Positions 21,928 through 30,624 of a DNA stretch of 64,000 bases are shown one piece after another. The stretch covers positions 1 to 64,000 of the forward strand of contig CACPJJ010000004.1 in the NCBI GenBank assembly GCA_902634305.1. Direction: 5' to 3'. The DNA comes from an uncultured Pelagibacteraceae bacterium. GTDB lineage: Bacteria; Pseudomonadota; Alphaproteobacteria; Pelagibacterales; Pelagibacteraceae. The notes under the pieces were generated by a model, which saw only the letters and a program-made list of their open reading frames with translations, was not told the DNA's origin and made no database searches. Within the stretch, counting starts at the first letter, position 1; the number at the start of each line of letters is the position of its first letter. A program made the translations under genes and the position numbers.

Positions 21928-22650
21928 ATGAAAAAAGATAATAAAATTAAAATATTTATTGGATTATTCTATCTTACACTTGTGGGATTATTTCTTTACT
22001 ATCTATTTTTAAATTTTACATTTCAGGAAATAACTTCTTACAATTTTATTAAAGATAATATTGAATTTTTCTCTGAATTAAAAAAAACTAATTTAATTTT
22101 ATTATGTTTATCGTCTTTAATTATAACAATTTTATGGGTATTTCCTTTTCTTGGATTTGGATCTCCGGTCGCTTTATTGGGTGGATTTATTTTAGGTAAA
22201 TGGGTAGGAACAATAGTTGTAGTTTTGGGGATGAGCATTGGTGCAACTTTTTTATATATTTTTGGAAATTATTTTTTAAAAGATTTTGTAAGACAAAAAT
22301 TTCTAAATAAATTTCAAAATTTAGAAATTAAATTTAAAAAATCTGAATTCATCTATTTATTGATCTACAGATTTTGTGGAGGGATACCCTGGCAGCTTAG
22401 CTGTATTTTACCAACTTTATTTAACGTTAAAGTAAAAAATTTTTTATTTGCAACTTTACTAGGGATAATTCCTCAAATTTTTTTAGTTGTATCTATTGGA
22501 AGTGGATTAGAAAAAATAATTAGTGAAAATCTAGAGCCTCCAAAAATAACTGATATAATTTTTTCCCAAGATATTTATTTGCCCTTGGGCTTATTTGCTA
22601 TTTTGGTGATTATTACAATTACATTTAGAAAGATATTCTATAAAAAATAA
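21928..22650 (+). CDS. VTT/DedA-family membrane protein (TVP38/TMEM64-like)
   Basis: A 240-residue polytopic inner-membrane protein. The hallmark is a glycine-rich re-entrant region: PFLGFGSPVALLGGFILGKWVGTIVVVLGMSIGATFLYIFG, followed by an amphipathic stretch and FCGGIPWQLSCILPTLFNVKVKNFLFATLLGIIP, like the F-x-R-x-x-P-x-x-P region of the family. VTT proteins act in lipid flipping or ion-coupled transport. It is divergent from rpmH and converges on a membrane-protein gene four bases away. Confidence 0.82.
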   Translation: MKKDNKIKIFIGLFYLTLVGLFLYYLFLNFTFQEITSYNFIKDNIEFFSELKKTNLILLCLSSLIITILWVFPFLGFGSPVALLGGFILGKWVGTIVVVLGMSIGATFLYIFGNYFLKDFVRQKFLNKFQNLEIKFKKSEFIYLLIYRFCGGIPWQLSCILPTLFNVKVKNFLFATLLGIIPQIFLVVSIGSGLEKIISENLEPPKITDIIFSQDIYLPLGLFAILVIITITFRKIFYKK

Positions 22651-22654
22651 TTTA

Positions 22655-23854
22655 TTAATCTTTTAAAATAATTTTTATTGTTTTGTAAGGTATCCTGTAT
22701 CCAGGAAAAGAAGCAACATCCCCTGTCATTACAGTTTTTGGATTCCATCCAAAACAAAAAATTATGAAAATAAATATAAAAATTTTTTTATTTATATTTT
22801 TAAATAATTTATTATTTAAAAATTTTTCAGAGAGATTTATTAAATTATTTTTGTAAATATAAATAAAAGTAATTATTGAAAAAACATAACTAATATTTAC
22901 CCATCTTCCCCAATCATATCCCATGGCAAATAATAAAATTACAGGAGAAAGCAATATTAAATATGGAAATAAAAGATTATTAAATTTACTAAAAAAATAA
23001 ATCTGATTTTTTAATTTTGAATTAAATAGTAAAATAAAAAGTGGACCAAAACCAATAATAACGATTAATATATATCTAACAAAAATTTCGACTGAGTACT
23101 TATCAAAATTACCTTGAAATTGCTGATATATAGATGATTTTGATCTAAGAAGATCGCATGACGTATAACAATTTTCATTAAAATTTTCCATCAACGAACT
23201 TGACATTAATTTGTGAGCTTCATCAGAAATTGGATTTAGTGCAATGTAAAAAACTAATATTATTGATGGAATATATGTAGATAAGTTAATAAAAAATAAT
23301 TTGTTAATATTTTTTATTTCATTTTCAATTAAATCTAAAAAAAGGAAAAATAATATAAAAAAAATTACAGGCTCCCAGATGAGTATGGCTACAGGAAATA
23401 AAAATAATTTATAAAAAAACTTATAGACTTTTCTTTTAATTGGAATGAAGCAATATGTTAATAGATAAATAAAAATAAAAATTTCTTTTCTAGCTAAAAC
23501 TTCTATTTCCGCTATAGGATAAAGAATAAATATAGGAGTAAAAATAGCGAAAATAAAAATTTTGTTGTAAAGATTATTTTTAAGAAAGTTGTAGACTAGA
23601 AAGAAATAAGTTCCAACCAATAGTGTTTGAAAAAGAAATATTGTATCTCTTAGTTTAATCAAAAAAAAGTTAGATATATATATAGATATTTGTCCTATAA
23701 GACCTCTTTTTGTAAAGCCACCTTCATAATTAATAATCCATTCTGAAATAGTAGAATCATTTGCTACATCATGTTTTTGATATAAAAAAAATAGTGCAAA
23801 TAAAAAAAGTATAGATAGATAAGTAAAAATATGGGTATTAATATTTTTTTTCAT
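22655..23854 (-). CDS. Polytopic membrane protein of a glycan cluster
   Basis: A 399-residue protein with roughly ten hydrophobic helices from residue 10 to 390. A conserved-looking extracytoplasmic segment after the first helix reads SEWIINYEGGFTKRGLIGQI; a later loop has two cysteines (NENCYTSCDLL). It resembles multi-pass sugar polymerase or GT-C-like proteins only in topology; no catalytic motif could be named. Its start overlaps the GMD-like gene upstream by 17 bases, and a polyprenol-phosphate mannosyltransferase is divergent next door, so a role in envelope glycan synthesis is a reasonable inference. Confidence 0.6.
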   Translation of the reverse strand: MKKNINTHIFTYLSILFLFALFFLYQKHDVANDSTISEWIINYEGGFTKRGLIGQISIYISNFFLIKLRDTIFLFQTLLVGTYFFLVYNFLKNNLYNKIFIFAIFTPIFILYPIAEIEVLARKEIFIFIYLLTYCFIPIKRKVYKFFYKLFLFPVAILIWEPVIFFILFFLFLDLIENEIKNINKLFFINLSTYIPSIILVFYIALNPISDEAHKLMSSSLMENFNENCYTSCDLLRSKSSIYQQFQGNFDKYSVEIFVRYILIVIIGFGPLFILLFNSKLKNQIYFFSKFNNLLFPYLILLSPVILLFAMGYDWGRWVNISYVFSIITFIYIYKNNLINLSEKFLNNKLFKNINKKIFIFIFIIFCFGWNPKTVMTGDVASFPGYRIPYKTIKIILKD

Positions 23855-24791
23855 TTAAATAGTGTTGAATTATCTTATATATAATTATTTTTCCATAAAT
23901 TTTATCAATCCTTTTAATTTTATTCCTTCTAAGGGATGATAGAAAATTAGATTTTTTAATATTTGAGTCAGCTTTCCTTATAAATTTTTTATCTGATGAA
24001 ATAAATTTTTGATAATCAAGTTTAAAATATTCAAAAGCAAACTTTAACATTTGGTTTGCAGAATAAGATTTTCCATTTGATAAAATAAAATCTTGTGGTT
24101 TTTTTTTTATAAATTTTAATAAATACTTGCATTGTTCTTCACACCAATTCCATTCCCTTGAAATATTTAAATTACCAAATTTTGTTTTTAGGCCATTTTT
24201 TTTTGCTTTAATTGCCGCTATGCACATTTTTGGTATTAAATAAATCCCAGGTCTATAAATAGATTCTGTATTAAAAATTATAGCGTTATAAAATTTTAGC
24301 TTAAATCTTTCTCTGTATTTTTTTGTTTCATTGTGGGATTTTAATTTAGCAAAACCATATGGGCTTATAGGTTTTTTTATACTATCTATATTTATTTTTT
24401 TTTTATAATTTCCATATATTTCACATGAGGAAAAATTTACAAATTTACTTGATAAATTATAATTTTTTAAAGTTTCTAGGAAATTTCTACATCCAATAAA
24501 ATTACTAAAATAAGTTTCTTTCTTACTATAAAAAGATTTTCCAGGAGAACTTTGCCCTGCCATATAAAATATTAATTTAGGGTTATATCTTAACAACAGT
24601 TTTTTTATTTGTATTTTATTTAGAATATTTAATTTTTTTATATAGATTTTTTTATTTTTAATTTTTTTTTTTGCTTTAGCTAAAGATCTAGTTGTAATTA
24701 TAACTTTAAATTTTTTTTTTATTAATTCTTTTGAAAGGGTTATACCAAATTGACCTGTTCCTCCGACTATTATTGCATTAGATTTTTTCAT
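23838..24791 (-). CDS. NAD-dependent sugar epimerase/dehydratase (GDP-mannose 4,6-dehydratase-like)
   Basis: A 317-residue extended short-chain dehydrogenase. The Rossmann motif is VGGTGQFG, followed by SSCEIYG, the catalytic Y-x3-K in SPYGFAKLK, and IIFNTESIYRPG, which parallels the FNHESPRRG block of GDP-mannose 4,6-dehydratase; FGNLNISREWNWCE matches its GNL...RDWG block. It therefore probably acts on a nucleotide sugar, perhaps GDP-mannose, but the Arg/His changes in the substrate loop leave the exact product open. It is divergent from the neighbouring glycosyltransferase with a 19-base gap. Confidence 0.72.
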   Translation of the reverse strand: MKKSNAIIVGGTGQFGITLSKELIKKKFKVIITTRSLAKAKKKIKNKKIYIKKLNILNKIQIKKLLLRYNPKLIFYMAGQSSPGKSFYSKKETYFSNFIGCRNFLETLKNYNLSSKFVNFSSCEIYGNYKKKINIDSIKKPISPYGFAKLKSHNETKKYRERFKLKFYNAIIFNTESIYRPGIYLIPKMCIAAIKAKKNGLKTKFGNLNISREWNWCEEQCKYLLKFIKKKPQDFILSNGKSYSANQMLKFAFEYFKLDYQKFISSDKKFIRKADSNIKKSNFLSSLRRNKIKRIDKIYGKIIIYKIIQHYLNEKKY

Positions 24792-24810
24792 TGATATATT
24801 TAATTATATA

Positions 24811-25530
24811 ATGTTACCCAAAAAAAAAATATTAATATTTACCGCAACATATAATGAAAAAGATAACATAGAACATCTAATTCATTCTATAAATGATTAT
24901 AATTCAGAAGCAGATATTTTTATAATAGATGATAAATCTCCAGATTATACATATGTTAAAATTCAAGATTTACAAAAGGAGTATAAAAATATTTTCTTAA
25001 AAATAAGAGAATCTAAATCTGGTTTAGATACCGCACACAAAGAAGCTTATGAATTTGCACTTTCAAATGATTATGATTATTTGATTACAATGGATGCAGA
25101 TTTATCACACGACCCAAAAGAAATTAATAATTTTGTAGAGTATTTGAGTGAGTTTCCTTTCGTTATTGGATCAAGATATGTTCAGGGTGGACGTTGTTTA
25201 ATGTCTGGCAAAAGACTTTTAATGAGTAAATTTGGAAATAAATTAATAAGGAATGTTTTAGGAATAAATTCAAATGAATTTACAACATCGTATAGAGGCT
25301 TTAATCTTTTAAAACTAAAAAATTTTCATTTAAATCAAGTTAAAAATAAAGGCTATAGTTTTTTCATGGGAACATTGTTTGAAATTGATAAACTTGGATA
25401 TAAAATTAAAGAAATTCCAATAATTTTTAAAGATAGGCAAAAAGGTTTCTCTAAAATTCCTAAAATAGAAATGTTTAGGACTATGAAAAATCTATTTATT
25501 TTATTTCTTAAAAAAAAAATTAAATTTTGA
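24811..25530 (+). CDS. GT2 polyprenol-phosphate mannosyltransferase-like protein
   Basis: A 239-residue cytoplasmic-face glycosyltransferase with the DPM1 pattern: FTATYNEKDNIEHLI, IIDDKSPDYT, the metal-binding DxD in TMDADLSHDPKEI, and GSRYVQGG. The C-terminal EIPIIFKDRQKGFSKI is typical of dolichol/polyprenol phosphate mannose synthases without membrane tail. It would load mannose or a related hexose onto undecaprenyl phosphate for envelope glycans. Gene starts 19 bases from the divergent dehydratase-like gene. Confidence 0.85.
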   Translation: MLPKKKILIFTATYNEKDNIEHLIHSINDYNSEADIFIIDDKSPDYTYVKIQDLQKEYKNIFLKIRESKSGLDTAHKEAYEFALSNDYDYLITMDADLSHDPKEINNFVEYLSEFPFVIGSRYVQGGRCLMSGKRLLMSKFGNKLIRNVLGINSNEFTTSYRGFNLLKLKNFHLNQVKNKGYSFFMGTLFEIDKLGYKIKEIPIIFKDRQKGFSKIPKIEMFRTMKNLFILFLKKKIKF

Positions 25531-25669
25531 TAGGTTTTTAATTAGAGAAAACTTGAAATTTGCTATAAAGACCGAGCTTTAGTGTATAAAATAATAATTG
25601 TTTATTTTTTGCCTTAATTTTTCACAATTTTTTTTATATATTAAAAATAACGAAAGATTTGGGTCTATA

Positions 25670-25951
25670 ATGAAAATATACAAAAAAATAATAATAGACA
25701 AAAACAACAAAATAATATTTGAGAATAGTTTTGAATATAATGGGCCGTTGAGCCGATGCGGAATACATTACGATTACAAATCGACCCGCGGGGCGAAGGC
25801 AATGCAAAAAAAAATTAAAAGAGAGAAGAAATTAGCTGAAAGACGTGAAAAAAAACAAGTTAAATCAGGCATTGAAAAACAGGAAGAAAAAACTATCAGC
25901 TTGGACCATGTGATCACACTTGATGATTTGACTCGACCAGATAAAAAATAA
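25670..25951 (+). CDS. Small basic hypothetical protein
   Basis: A 93-residue ORF. An upstream in-frame Met at 25598 exists, but the sequence before 25670 encodes an AT-rich non-conserved-looking stretch, so the start at 25670 is preferred. The N-terminus MKIYKKIIIDKNNKIIFEN is followed by a run with GC-richer codons (GPLSRCGIHYDYKSTRGAKA) and then a charged helix rich in Lys, Arg and Glu. No family is recognised. Its stop overlaps the start of a 41-codon ORF (TAATG), suggesting a two-gene unit before dcd. Confidence 0.6.
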   Translation: MKIYKKIIIDKNNKIIFENSFEYNGPLSRCGIHYDYKSTRGAKAMQKKIKREKKLAERREKKQVKSGIEKQEEKTISLDHVITLDDLTRPDKK

Positions 25952-26076
25952 TGAAAGTTTATAAAAAAAGAAGAGCTTCTGAGCTTGACTTAACGGGGGC
26001 GATGCGCAAAAATTTAATAAAAAGAAAACATTTTCAAAAAAAATATAAAAATAAAAAAAATGATTCTAAACGATAA
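25951..26076 (+). CDS. 41-residue highly basic small protein
   Basis: The ATG at 25951 overlaps the preceding stop (TAATG) and the frame runs to TAA at 26074-26076, overlapping the dcd start by 17 bases. The peptide begins MKVYKKRRASELDLTGAMRK and continues NLIKRKHFQKKY. The stretch LTGAMRKNLIKRK resembles short basic proteins with an 'LTxxMRxNLKRRK' core that I recall from alphaproteobacteria. Support is the overlap pattern and that motif; function unknown, possibly RNA-binding. Confidence 0.5.
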   Translation: MKVYKKRRASELDLTGAMRKNLIKRKHFQKKYKNKKNDSKR

Positions 26077-26623
26077 ACAAATAAAAAAATTAGCAGAGGA
26101 AGGCATGATTACACCTTTTGTAGATAAATCTGTATCTAATGGTATTAGTATGGGGCTACAATCGTACGGTTATGATATTTGTGTAGGATCAGAGTTTAAA
26201 ATTTTTACAAATATAAAAGGTAATGTGGTTGCAGATCCAAAAAACTTTTCGGAAGATAATTTTGTAACTGTAAAAAATGAGGAATCAATACTGATTCCTC
26301 CCAACTCGTTTGTTTTATGTCACTCGCTTGAATCTTTTCGCATGCCCAGAGACGTTACAGGTCTAGTAACGCTTAAATCTTCTTACTGCAGAGTAGGTTT
26401 GGGTCATCCTCCATCAGTGCTAGAAGCAGGATGGTGTGGTGTACTCGTTTTGGAGCTCGTTAATCATTCTAGTAATCCAGTAAAAGTTTACTCAAATACT
26501 GGAATAAGCCAGATACTTTTCTTTAGAGGTGAAGAAGCAGCAGTGTCATATGCAGATAAAAAAGGTAAATACCAAAATCAAGGCGAGGGCCAAGAAAAAA
26601 TAACATTTGCTAAAGCAAAGTAG
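26060..26623 (+). CDS. dcd: dCTP deaminase-family protein
   Basis: A 187-residue trimeric-dUTPase-fold enzyme. It shows YGYDICVGSEFKIFTN, IPPNSFVLCHSLESFRMPRD, a KSSYCRVGLG segment in place of the usual KSTYARCGI, and the catalytic Glu in VLEAGWCGVLVLELVN. It should convert dCTP to dUTP (or further to dUMP in bifunctional relatives) and so feed dTMP synthesis. The segment between Arg and Glu deviates from the enterobacterial type, so bifunctional dCTP deaminase/dUTPase is possible. It is followed by murA after six bases. Confidence 0.88.
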   Translation: MILNDKQIKKLAEEGMITPFVDKSVSNGISMGLQSYGYDICVGSEFKIFTNIKGNVVADPKNFSEDNFVTVKNEESILIPPNSFVLCHSLESFRMPRDVTGLVTLKSSYCRVGLGHPPSVLEAGWCGVLVLELVNHSSNPVKVYSNTGISQILFFRGEEAAVSYADKKGKYQNQGEGQEKITFAKAK

Positions 26624-26629
26624 AATTAA

Positions 26630-27904
26630 ATGAAGCAATATTTAATAAAAGGCCCCAATAAAGGAGTCCGCGGAACAATTGAGTGTGATGGGAGCAAGAA
26701 TAGCTGCTTACCTTTGTTAGCATCATCAATTTTGTTTGAAGATAGTATTGTATTAACCAATGTTCCTTTAGTTAAAGATGTATTAACTATGTGCAATCTT
26801 CTTGAAGAGCTAGGAGCAAAAGTTGAAATTTCAGAAAAAAATAAAACAATTAAAATTACTAATAAAAAAAAACATAAATTAGTAGTCCCATACAAATTAA
26901 TATCTACAATGAGAGCTGGTGCACTTCTTATGGGTGCTTTATTAGGAAAATACCCAAAAAATAAAATTTTTTGTGCTGCAAGTGGCGGATGTAGTTTAGG
27001 AGCTCGGCCCACAAATTTTCATATTGCTGGTTTTAAAAGTCTGGGTGCAAAATATAATTTAAAAAATGGTTATACAATTTTATCAGCCAAAAATGGATTA
27101 ATTGGAAATACTTATAAATTTCCTAAAGTTAGTGTAACAGGAACTTGTAATCTTATAATGGCATCTGTGTTTGCAAAAAAAACTACTACGATTCTTAATG
27201 CAAGTAGAGAACCTGAAGTTCTAGACTTAATATCTTTTCTAAACAATAGTTCAAATTCAAAATTCATAAAATTCACTGGCAAAAGGACTCTTCAGATAAG
27301 AGGAATAAAAAAATTAATTAGAGGTTCTCATAAAGTTATTGGAGATCGAATAGCTGCTTTTAGTTATTTATGTGTTGGAGTAATTACACGTGGGAAAATA
27401 AAAGTTAACAATATAAACCCTAAGCATTTACCTAAAGAATTGGAGGTTTTAAAAAGAATGGGATGTGAAATAAAAACCAGCAATTCTTCAATAACTGTTA
27501 ATGCAAAAAAAAAACTAAAACCAGTTAGTTTTAAAACTAATCCCTGGCCTGAATTTGCGACTGACAATCAACCAATTTTAATGGCAGTACTAACAACTGT
27601 TGATGGTAAAAGTAAAATCGAAGAAAATGTATTTTCTCAAAGATTTCAAGCTGCACCAGAACTTAATCGTTTGGGGGCTTCTATAAGTATAAAAAGAAAT
27701 ACAGCTATAATAGTTGGTCAAAAAAAACTTTATGGAGCACAATGTATTAGTTCAGACTTAAGAAGTTCTTTTGCTATTATACTTGGATCCATAGCAGCCA
27801 TAGGCAGCTCTAAGGTCCAAAGGGTCTACCATAATTTTAGGGGTTACTATCAATTGCCAAAAAAACTTAAAAAATTGGGAATAAATATTAAAGTAATAAA
27901 TTAA
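26630..27904 (+). CDS. murA: UDP-N-acetylglucosamine 1-carboxyvinyltransferase
   Basis: First committed step of peptidoglycan synthesis, adding enolpyruvate from PEP to UDP-GlcNAc. Of 424 residues, the catalytic Cys is retained in SGGCSLGARP (the fosfomycin-target position), REPEVLDL and the late Asp in EFATDNQP are present, and the C-terminal FRGYYQLPKKLKKLG matches the family's RGYE region. It is clearly MurA and not AroA, which is a separate gene at 56143. In order it precedes the DUF2948 gene and hisD, an alphaproteobacterial arrangement. Confidence 0.93.
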   Translation: MKQYLIKGPNKGVRGTIECDGSKNSCLPLLASSILFEDSIVLTNVPLVKDVLTMCNLLEELGAKVEISEKNKTIKITNKKKHKLVVPYKLISTMRAGALLMGALLGKYPKNKIFCAASGGCSLGARPTNFHIAGFKSLGAKYNLKNGYTILSAKNGLIGNTYKFPKVSVTGTCNLIMASVFAKKTTTILNASREPEVLDLISFLNNSSNSKFIKFTGKRTLQIRGIKKLIRGSHKVIGDRIAAFSYLCVGVITRGKIKVNNINPKHLPKELEVLKRMGCEIKTSNSSITVNAKKKLKPVSFKTNPWPEFATDNQPILMAVLTTVDGKSKIEENVFSQRFQAAPELNRLGASISIKRNTAIIVGQKKLYGAQCISSDLRSSFAIILGSIAAIGSSKVQRVYHNFRGYYQLPKKLKKLGINIKVIN

Positions 27905-27907
27905 CAT

Positions 27908-28300
27908 ATGAATGAAAAAAAATATCTTGCAAGGATTATTGCAAGAGATGCTAATGGACTTCAAGTAATTTCTGCTTGTTGTTCAGACTCTAAAGTTAAA
28001 ATAGAAGATATTAAATTTTTAAAAAAAAATAAAATATTTTTATTACTAATTGAAAGAATAAAAAAAGAAAAAAATAGCGAAGAAACAACAAAGAGCATTG
28101 TAAAATTCGAATACATTGCTAGTGTAAAATCAAAAAATATTAATCAAAACAATAATAGTGATATTTTGGAATTATTGGGCCTTGACCTTTTCAGAGATAA
28201 AAAAAATTATAACATATCAATTTACTTTAAAAATAATGCGTTTATAACACTTTCATCCGAGATGCTAGAAGTAACCTTGGAAGACCAGAGCGAGCAATAA
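27908..28300 (+). CDS. DUF2948 family protein
   Basis: A 130-residue soluble protein with the alphaproteobacterial DUF2948 pattern: ARDANGLQVISACCSDSKVKIEDIKFL near the N-terminus, a FLLLIERIK strand, a central FEYIASV strand, and SSEMLEVTLEDQ at the end. The family has no established function but is characteristically found between murA and hisD, as here. Spacing is three bases after murA and one before hisD. Confidence 0.82.
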   Translation: MNEKKYLARIIARDANGLQVISACCSDSKVKIEDIKFLKKNKIFLLLIERIKKEKNSEETTKSIVKFEYIASVKSKNINQNNNSDILELLGLDLFRDKKNYNISIYFKNNAFITLSSEMLEVTLEDQSEQ

Positions 28301-28301
28301 A

Positions 28302-29612
28302 ATGATTAAAATAATAAATTGTAATAGGAATAATTATAAAAAAAAACTTATTACTCTTTTAGAAAAAAGAAGAAGTGTCAAAGAAAACGTTTCTAAAATT
28401 GTAGCCAAAATATTAAAAGACATAAAAAAAAATGGAAATAAAGCTTTATTAAAATATGAAAGAAAATTTAGTAAAAATAGTAATGTTATATCTACAAAGA
28501 ATGAAATTAATAAAGCAATTAGAAAATTAGACCCCCAGGTTCGAAAATCCATTGATTTTGCATTTAATAAAATTTCGGATTTTCACAAGAAACAATTAAA
28601 TAATCAAAAAAACATTACATATATTGATAACTTAAAAAATAAGTTAGAATATAGAAACACTTCTATTCAAAATTTGGGAATATACTGCCCTCAAGGATTG
28701 CCTACCTCACTTTTAATGACAGCAACTTTAGCAAGACTAGCTAAAGTAAAAAATATAGTTTTGGCAACTCCTAAGGTTAATGGGAAACTTAATTCTGCAA
28801 TAATGTATGTAGCAAAAAAAACTGGAATAAAATCAATTTTAAATTGCGGTGGAGCACAAGCAATAGCCGCACTTACTTTTATTAAAAAAGTTCACAAAAT
28901 TGTTGGACCTTCTAATAAATGGGGTGCTGAAGCGAAAAGACAACTATCTGGAAAAACAATTGGAACGGAGACAGCATATGCTGGCGAAAGTGAGATTTGC
29001 GTAATTGCTGATAAAAAAACTTCAATTAATCAAATTCTTTGGTCATTACTAGGCCAATCTGAACATTCTTCAGGAGCACAATCAATTTTAATCACAAAAG
29101 ATGAAGATGTTATAAATAAAGTTAGGAAAGAAATTCCAAAAGCGCTTAAAAATCTTCCAAGAAAAAAAATAGCTACAAAATCTATAAGAAATAATTGCAT
29201 TATGATTAAAGCAAAGAATGATAAAAATATAATTGAATTAGTTAATGACTTTATTCAACCAGAGCATCTAGAAATAAATTGTAAAAACCATAGAAAATAT
29301 TCTAAATTTATTGTTAACGCGGGGAGTATAATGTGTGGAGAGAATTCGGCAATGGTACTTACAGATATGGGTGTGGTAGGGACAAACCACATACTCCCTA
29401 CGCATTCGAGCGTTAGATATAGTTCTGGATTAAATATTAATGAATTTAAGAAATCAATTTCTGTTGTAACTCTTAGCAAAAAAGGTCTAGAAAAAATTGC
29501 AAATCACGCTATAACACTGACTGAAGAGGAGGGTCTTAGGGCCCATACTCAAAGTGTGCTATCAAGAATAAGGAGAAAACAATTTGGCAAAAGAAGAGAT
29601 TTTAACTTTTGA
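28302..29612 (+). CDS. hisD: Histidinol dehydrogenase
   Basis: Final two oxidations of histidine synthesis, L-histidinol to L-histidine, zinc- and NAD-dependent. The active-site features [17 protein letters not shown] (Gln, Glu, His), QPEHLEI and [13 protein letters not shown] with [11 protein letters not shown] are present in 436 residues. The usual GPSE box is AGESE and the LPTGG(T/A)AR block reads LPTHSSVR, so it is a divergent clade, but the zinc and catalytic residues remain. Its last 29 bases overlap infA in another frame. Confidence 0.93.
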   Translation: MIKIINCNRNNYKKKLITLLEKRRSVKENVSKIVAKILKDIKKNGNKALLKYERKFSKNSNVISTKNEINKAIRKLDPQVRKSIDFAFNKISDFHKKQLNNQKNITYIDNLKNKLEYRNTSIQNLGIYCPQGLPTSLLMTATLARLAKVKNIVLATPKVNGKLNSAIMYVAKKTGIKSILNCGGAQAIAALTFIKKVHKIVGPSNKWGAEAKRQLSGKTIGTETAYAGESEICVIADKKTSINQILWSLLGQSEHSSGAQSILITKDEDVINKVRKEIPKALKNLPRKKIATKSIRNNCIMIKAKNDKNIIELVNDFIQPEHLEINCKNHRKYSKFIVNAGSIMCGENSAMVLTDMGVVGTNHILPTHSSVRYSSGLNINEFKKSISVVTLSKKGLEKIANHAITLTEEEGLRAHTQSVLSRIRRKQFGKRRDFNF

Positions 29613-29799
29613 TGGAGTTGTGCAAGAATTATTGCCCAACGCGTCGAGCCGAGTTTTGTTAGATAATGGACATACGGTTGTTTGTACGGTTTCGGGGAAA
29701 ATGAGGAAGATGAGGATTCGCGTACTTTCACAAGACCGAGTACGAGTCGAAGTTTCTCCGTACGACTTGAAGCGCGGAAGGATATCATTTAGATATTAA
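29584..29799 (+). CDS. infA: Translation initiation factor IF-1
   Basis: A 71-residue OB-fold protein beginning [20 protein letters not shown] and ending [14 protein letters not shown], with [16 protein letters not shown] in the middle. The start codon is TTG at 29584 inside hisD; no ATG gives the conserved MAKEE start, and the reading frame fits only from there. IF-1 sits in the ribosomal A site and works with IF-2 and IF-3. The overlap with hisD suggests translational coupling. A tRNA-Phe gene follows five bases later. Confidence 0.95.
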   Translation: MAKEEILTFDGVVQELLPNASSRVLLDNGHTVVCTVSGKMRKMRIRVLSQDRVRVEVSPYDLKRGRISFRY

Positions 29800-29803
29800 A
29801 TAT

Positions 29804-29876
29804 GGGACCTTGGTATAGCTGGTGCGTACGTTTGACTGAAAATCAAAAAGATCATGTTCGATTCATGAAGGTCCCA
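29804..29876 (+). tRNA. tRNA-Phe (anticodon GAA)
   Basis: A complete cloverleaf can be drawn. The 7-bp acceptor stem is GGGACCT (29804-29810) with AGGTCCC (29869-29875), the D stem is GTAT/GTAC, and the anticodon stem TTTGA/TCAAA encloses loop CTGAAAA with anticodon GAA at 29838-29840. The T arm is TCATG-TTCGATT-CATGA. The discriminator is A and CCA is not encoded (next bases CGT). It follows infA closely and may be cotranscribed. Confidence 0.93.
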
Positions 29877-29890
29877 CGTCCACCAAGACG

Positions 29891-29927
29891 ACTGAAAATA
29901 ATTTAAATTAAGTATATTATTTTCAGT
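29891..29927 (+). terminator. Perfect 12-bp hairpin after tRNA-Phe
   Basis: ACTGAAAATAAT (29891-29902) is exactly complementary to ATTATTTTCAGT (29916-29927) across a 13-base loop. It lies 15 bases after the tRNA-Phe end and before a leader of about 240 bases to cspA. No clear U-tract follows, so it could be a weak terminator or an RNA 3'-end processing signal. Confidence 0.55.
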
Positions 29928-30000
29928 TATTTATATTTAATCATAAAAATTTTAATCTTGGCAATATTTAAGTAAATAATTGATTATTTAATAGATTATA

Positions 30001-30057
30001 AAGCTTGCAATGAATTTTAAAATCCATTAACAAGACACAAGCTAAAATTTAGCTTGT
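30001..30057 (+). promoter_or_regulatory. Structured cspA leader with alternative pairing
   Basis: The region upstream of cspA holds a hairpin ACAAGCTA...TAGCTTGT at 30037-30057 (8 bp, 5-base loop; up to 10 bp if the loop closes). The 5' arm CAAGCT (30038-30043) is also complementary to AGCTTG at 30002-30007, so two exclusive folds exist. Cold-shock mRNAs such as E. coli cspA have temperature-responsive leaders, so a switch is plausible here but not shown. Confidence 0.4.
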
Positions 30058-30169
30058 AGAGAAAGAAAGGAAATAAAAAAAATTAAAATACTAGTCGTAT
30101 GATTTGTAAAAATATTTTTATCTCCAATTATTTTTCTAGAATAATAACTAACAAGAAAGAGTATAAGAC

Positions 30170-30388
30170 ATGAGTACACTAAAAGGAAAAGTTAAGTGGT
30201 TTAACGGTAAGAAAGGGTATGGGTTTATCGAGCGTGAGGACGGCGAGAAGGACTGTTTTGTTCACGCAAGTTCTGTTCGTGACGCCGGCCTAAGATTCTT
30301 AAATGAGGGAGACCAACTTGAATTTGAGATACAAGACGAGGCGGGCGGTAAAGGACCTTCTGCTGTTAATTTAAAGAAAATTTCATAA
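30170..30388 (+). CDS. cspA: Cold shock domain protein
   Basis: A 72-residue single-domain RNA/DNA-binding OB fold. It carries both RNP motifs, KGYGFIERE and DCFVHASSV, after the standard start KGKVKWFNGKKGYGF. Such proteins melt RNA secondary structure and bind single strands. An RBS-like AAGAAAGAG lies 10-20 bases upstream. Nothing else shares its transcription unit visibly; the next gene is tRNA-His 236 bases downstream. Confidence 0.95.
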   Translation: MSTLKGKVKWFNGKKGYGFIEREDGEKDCFVHASSVRDAGLRFLNEGDQLEFEIQDEAGGKGPSAVNLKKIS

Positions 30389-30410
30389 AATTTTTCATTA
30401 AATATTTGTT

Positions 30411-30451
30411 TAGGGATACGTACCACTTAACTATAAGTATATTTATCCCTA
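30411..30451 (+). other. Nested hairpin downstream of cspA
   Basis: An outer stem TAGGGATA (30411-30418) pairs with TATCCCTA (30444-30451), and an inner stem ACTTA (30425-30429) pairs with TAAGT (30434-30438) with a 4-base loop. It begins 23 bases after the cspA stop. It could be the cspA terminator or part of a small RNA; the following sequence is not a clean U-tract. The remaining bases to 30624 show no gene. Confidence 0.4.
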
Positions 30452-30624
30452 CTCAAACCTCTTGCATTTTAAAATTTAAGTGTTATTTACTTCACAATGA
30501 TTAAAAACGTTAAAATATCAATAAGTACAAAAAGACACCATATTGTCCATGGTAGCTTCTTGCTATCATATTAATCATATAAAAATTTAAATTTAATAAC
30601 AATTAGTATAAAAGGAAAAGTATT

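Noticed and set aside
25531-25669. Possible RNA gene between the mannosyltransferase and the small basic protein
   Set aside because: No tRNA cloverleaf or strong hairpin could be drawn; it looks like an ordinary leader.
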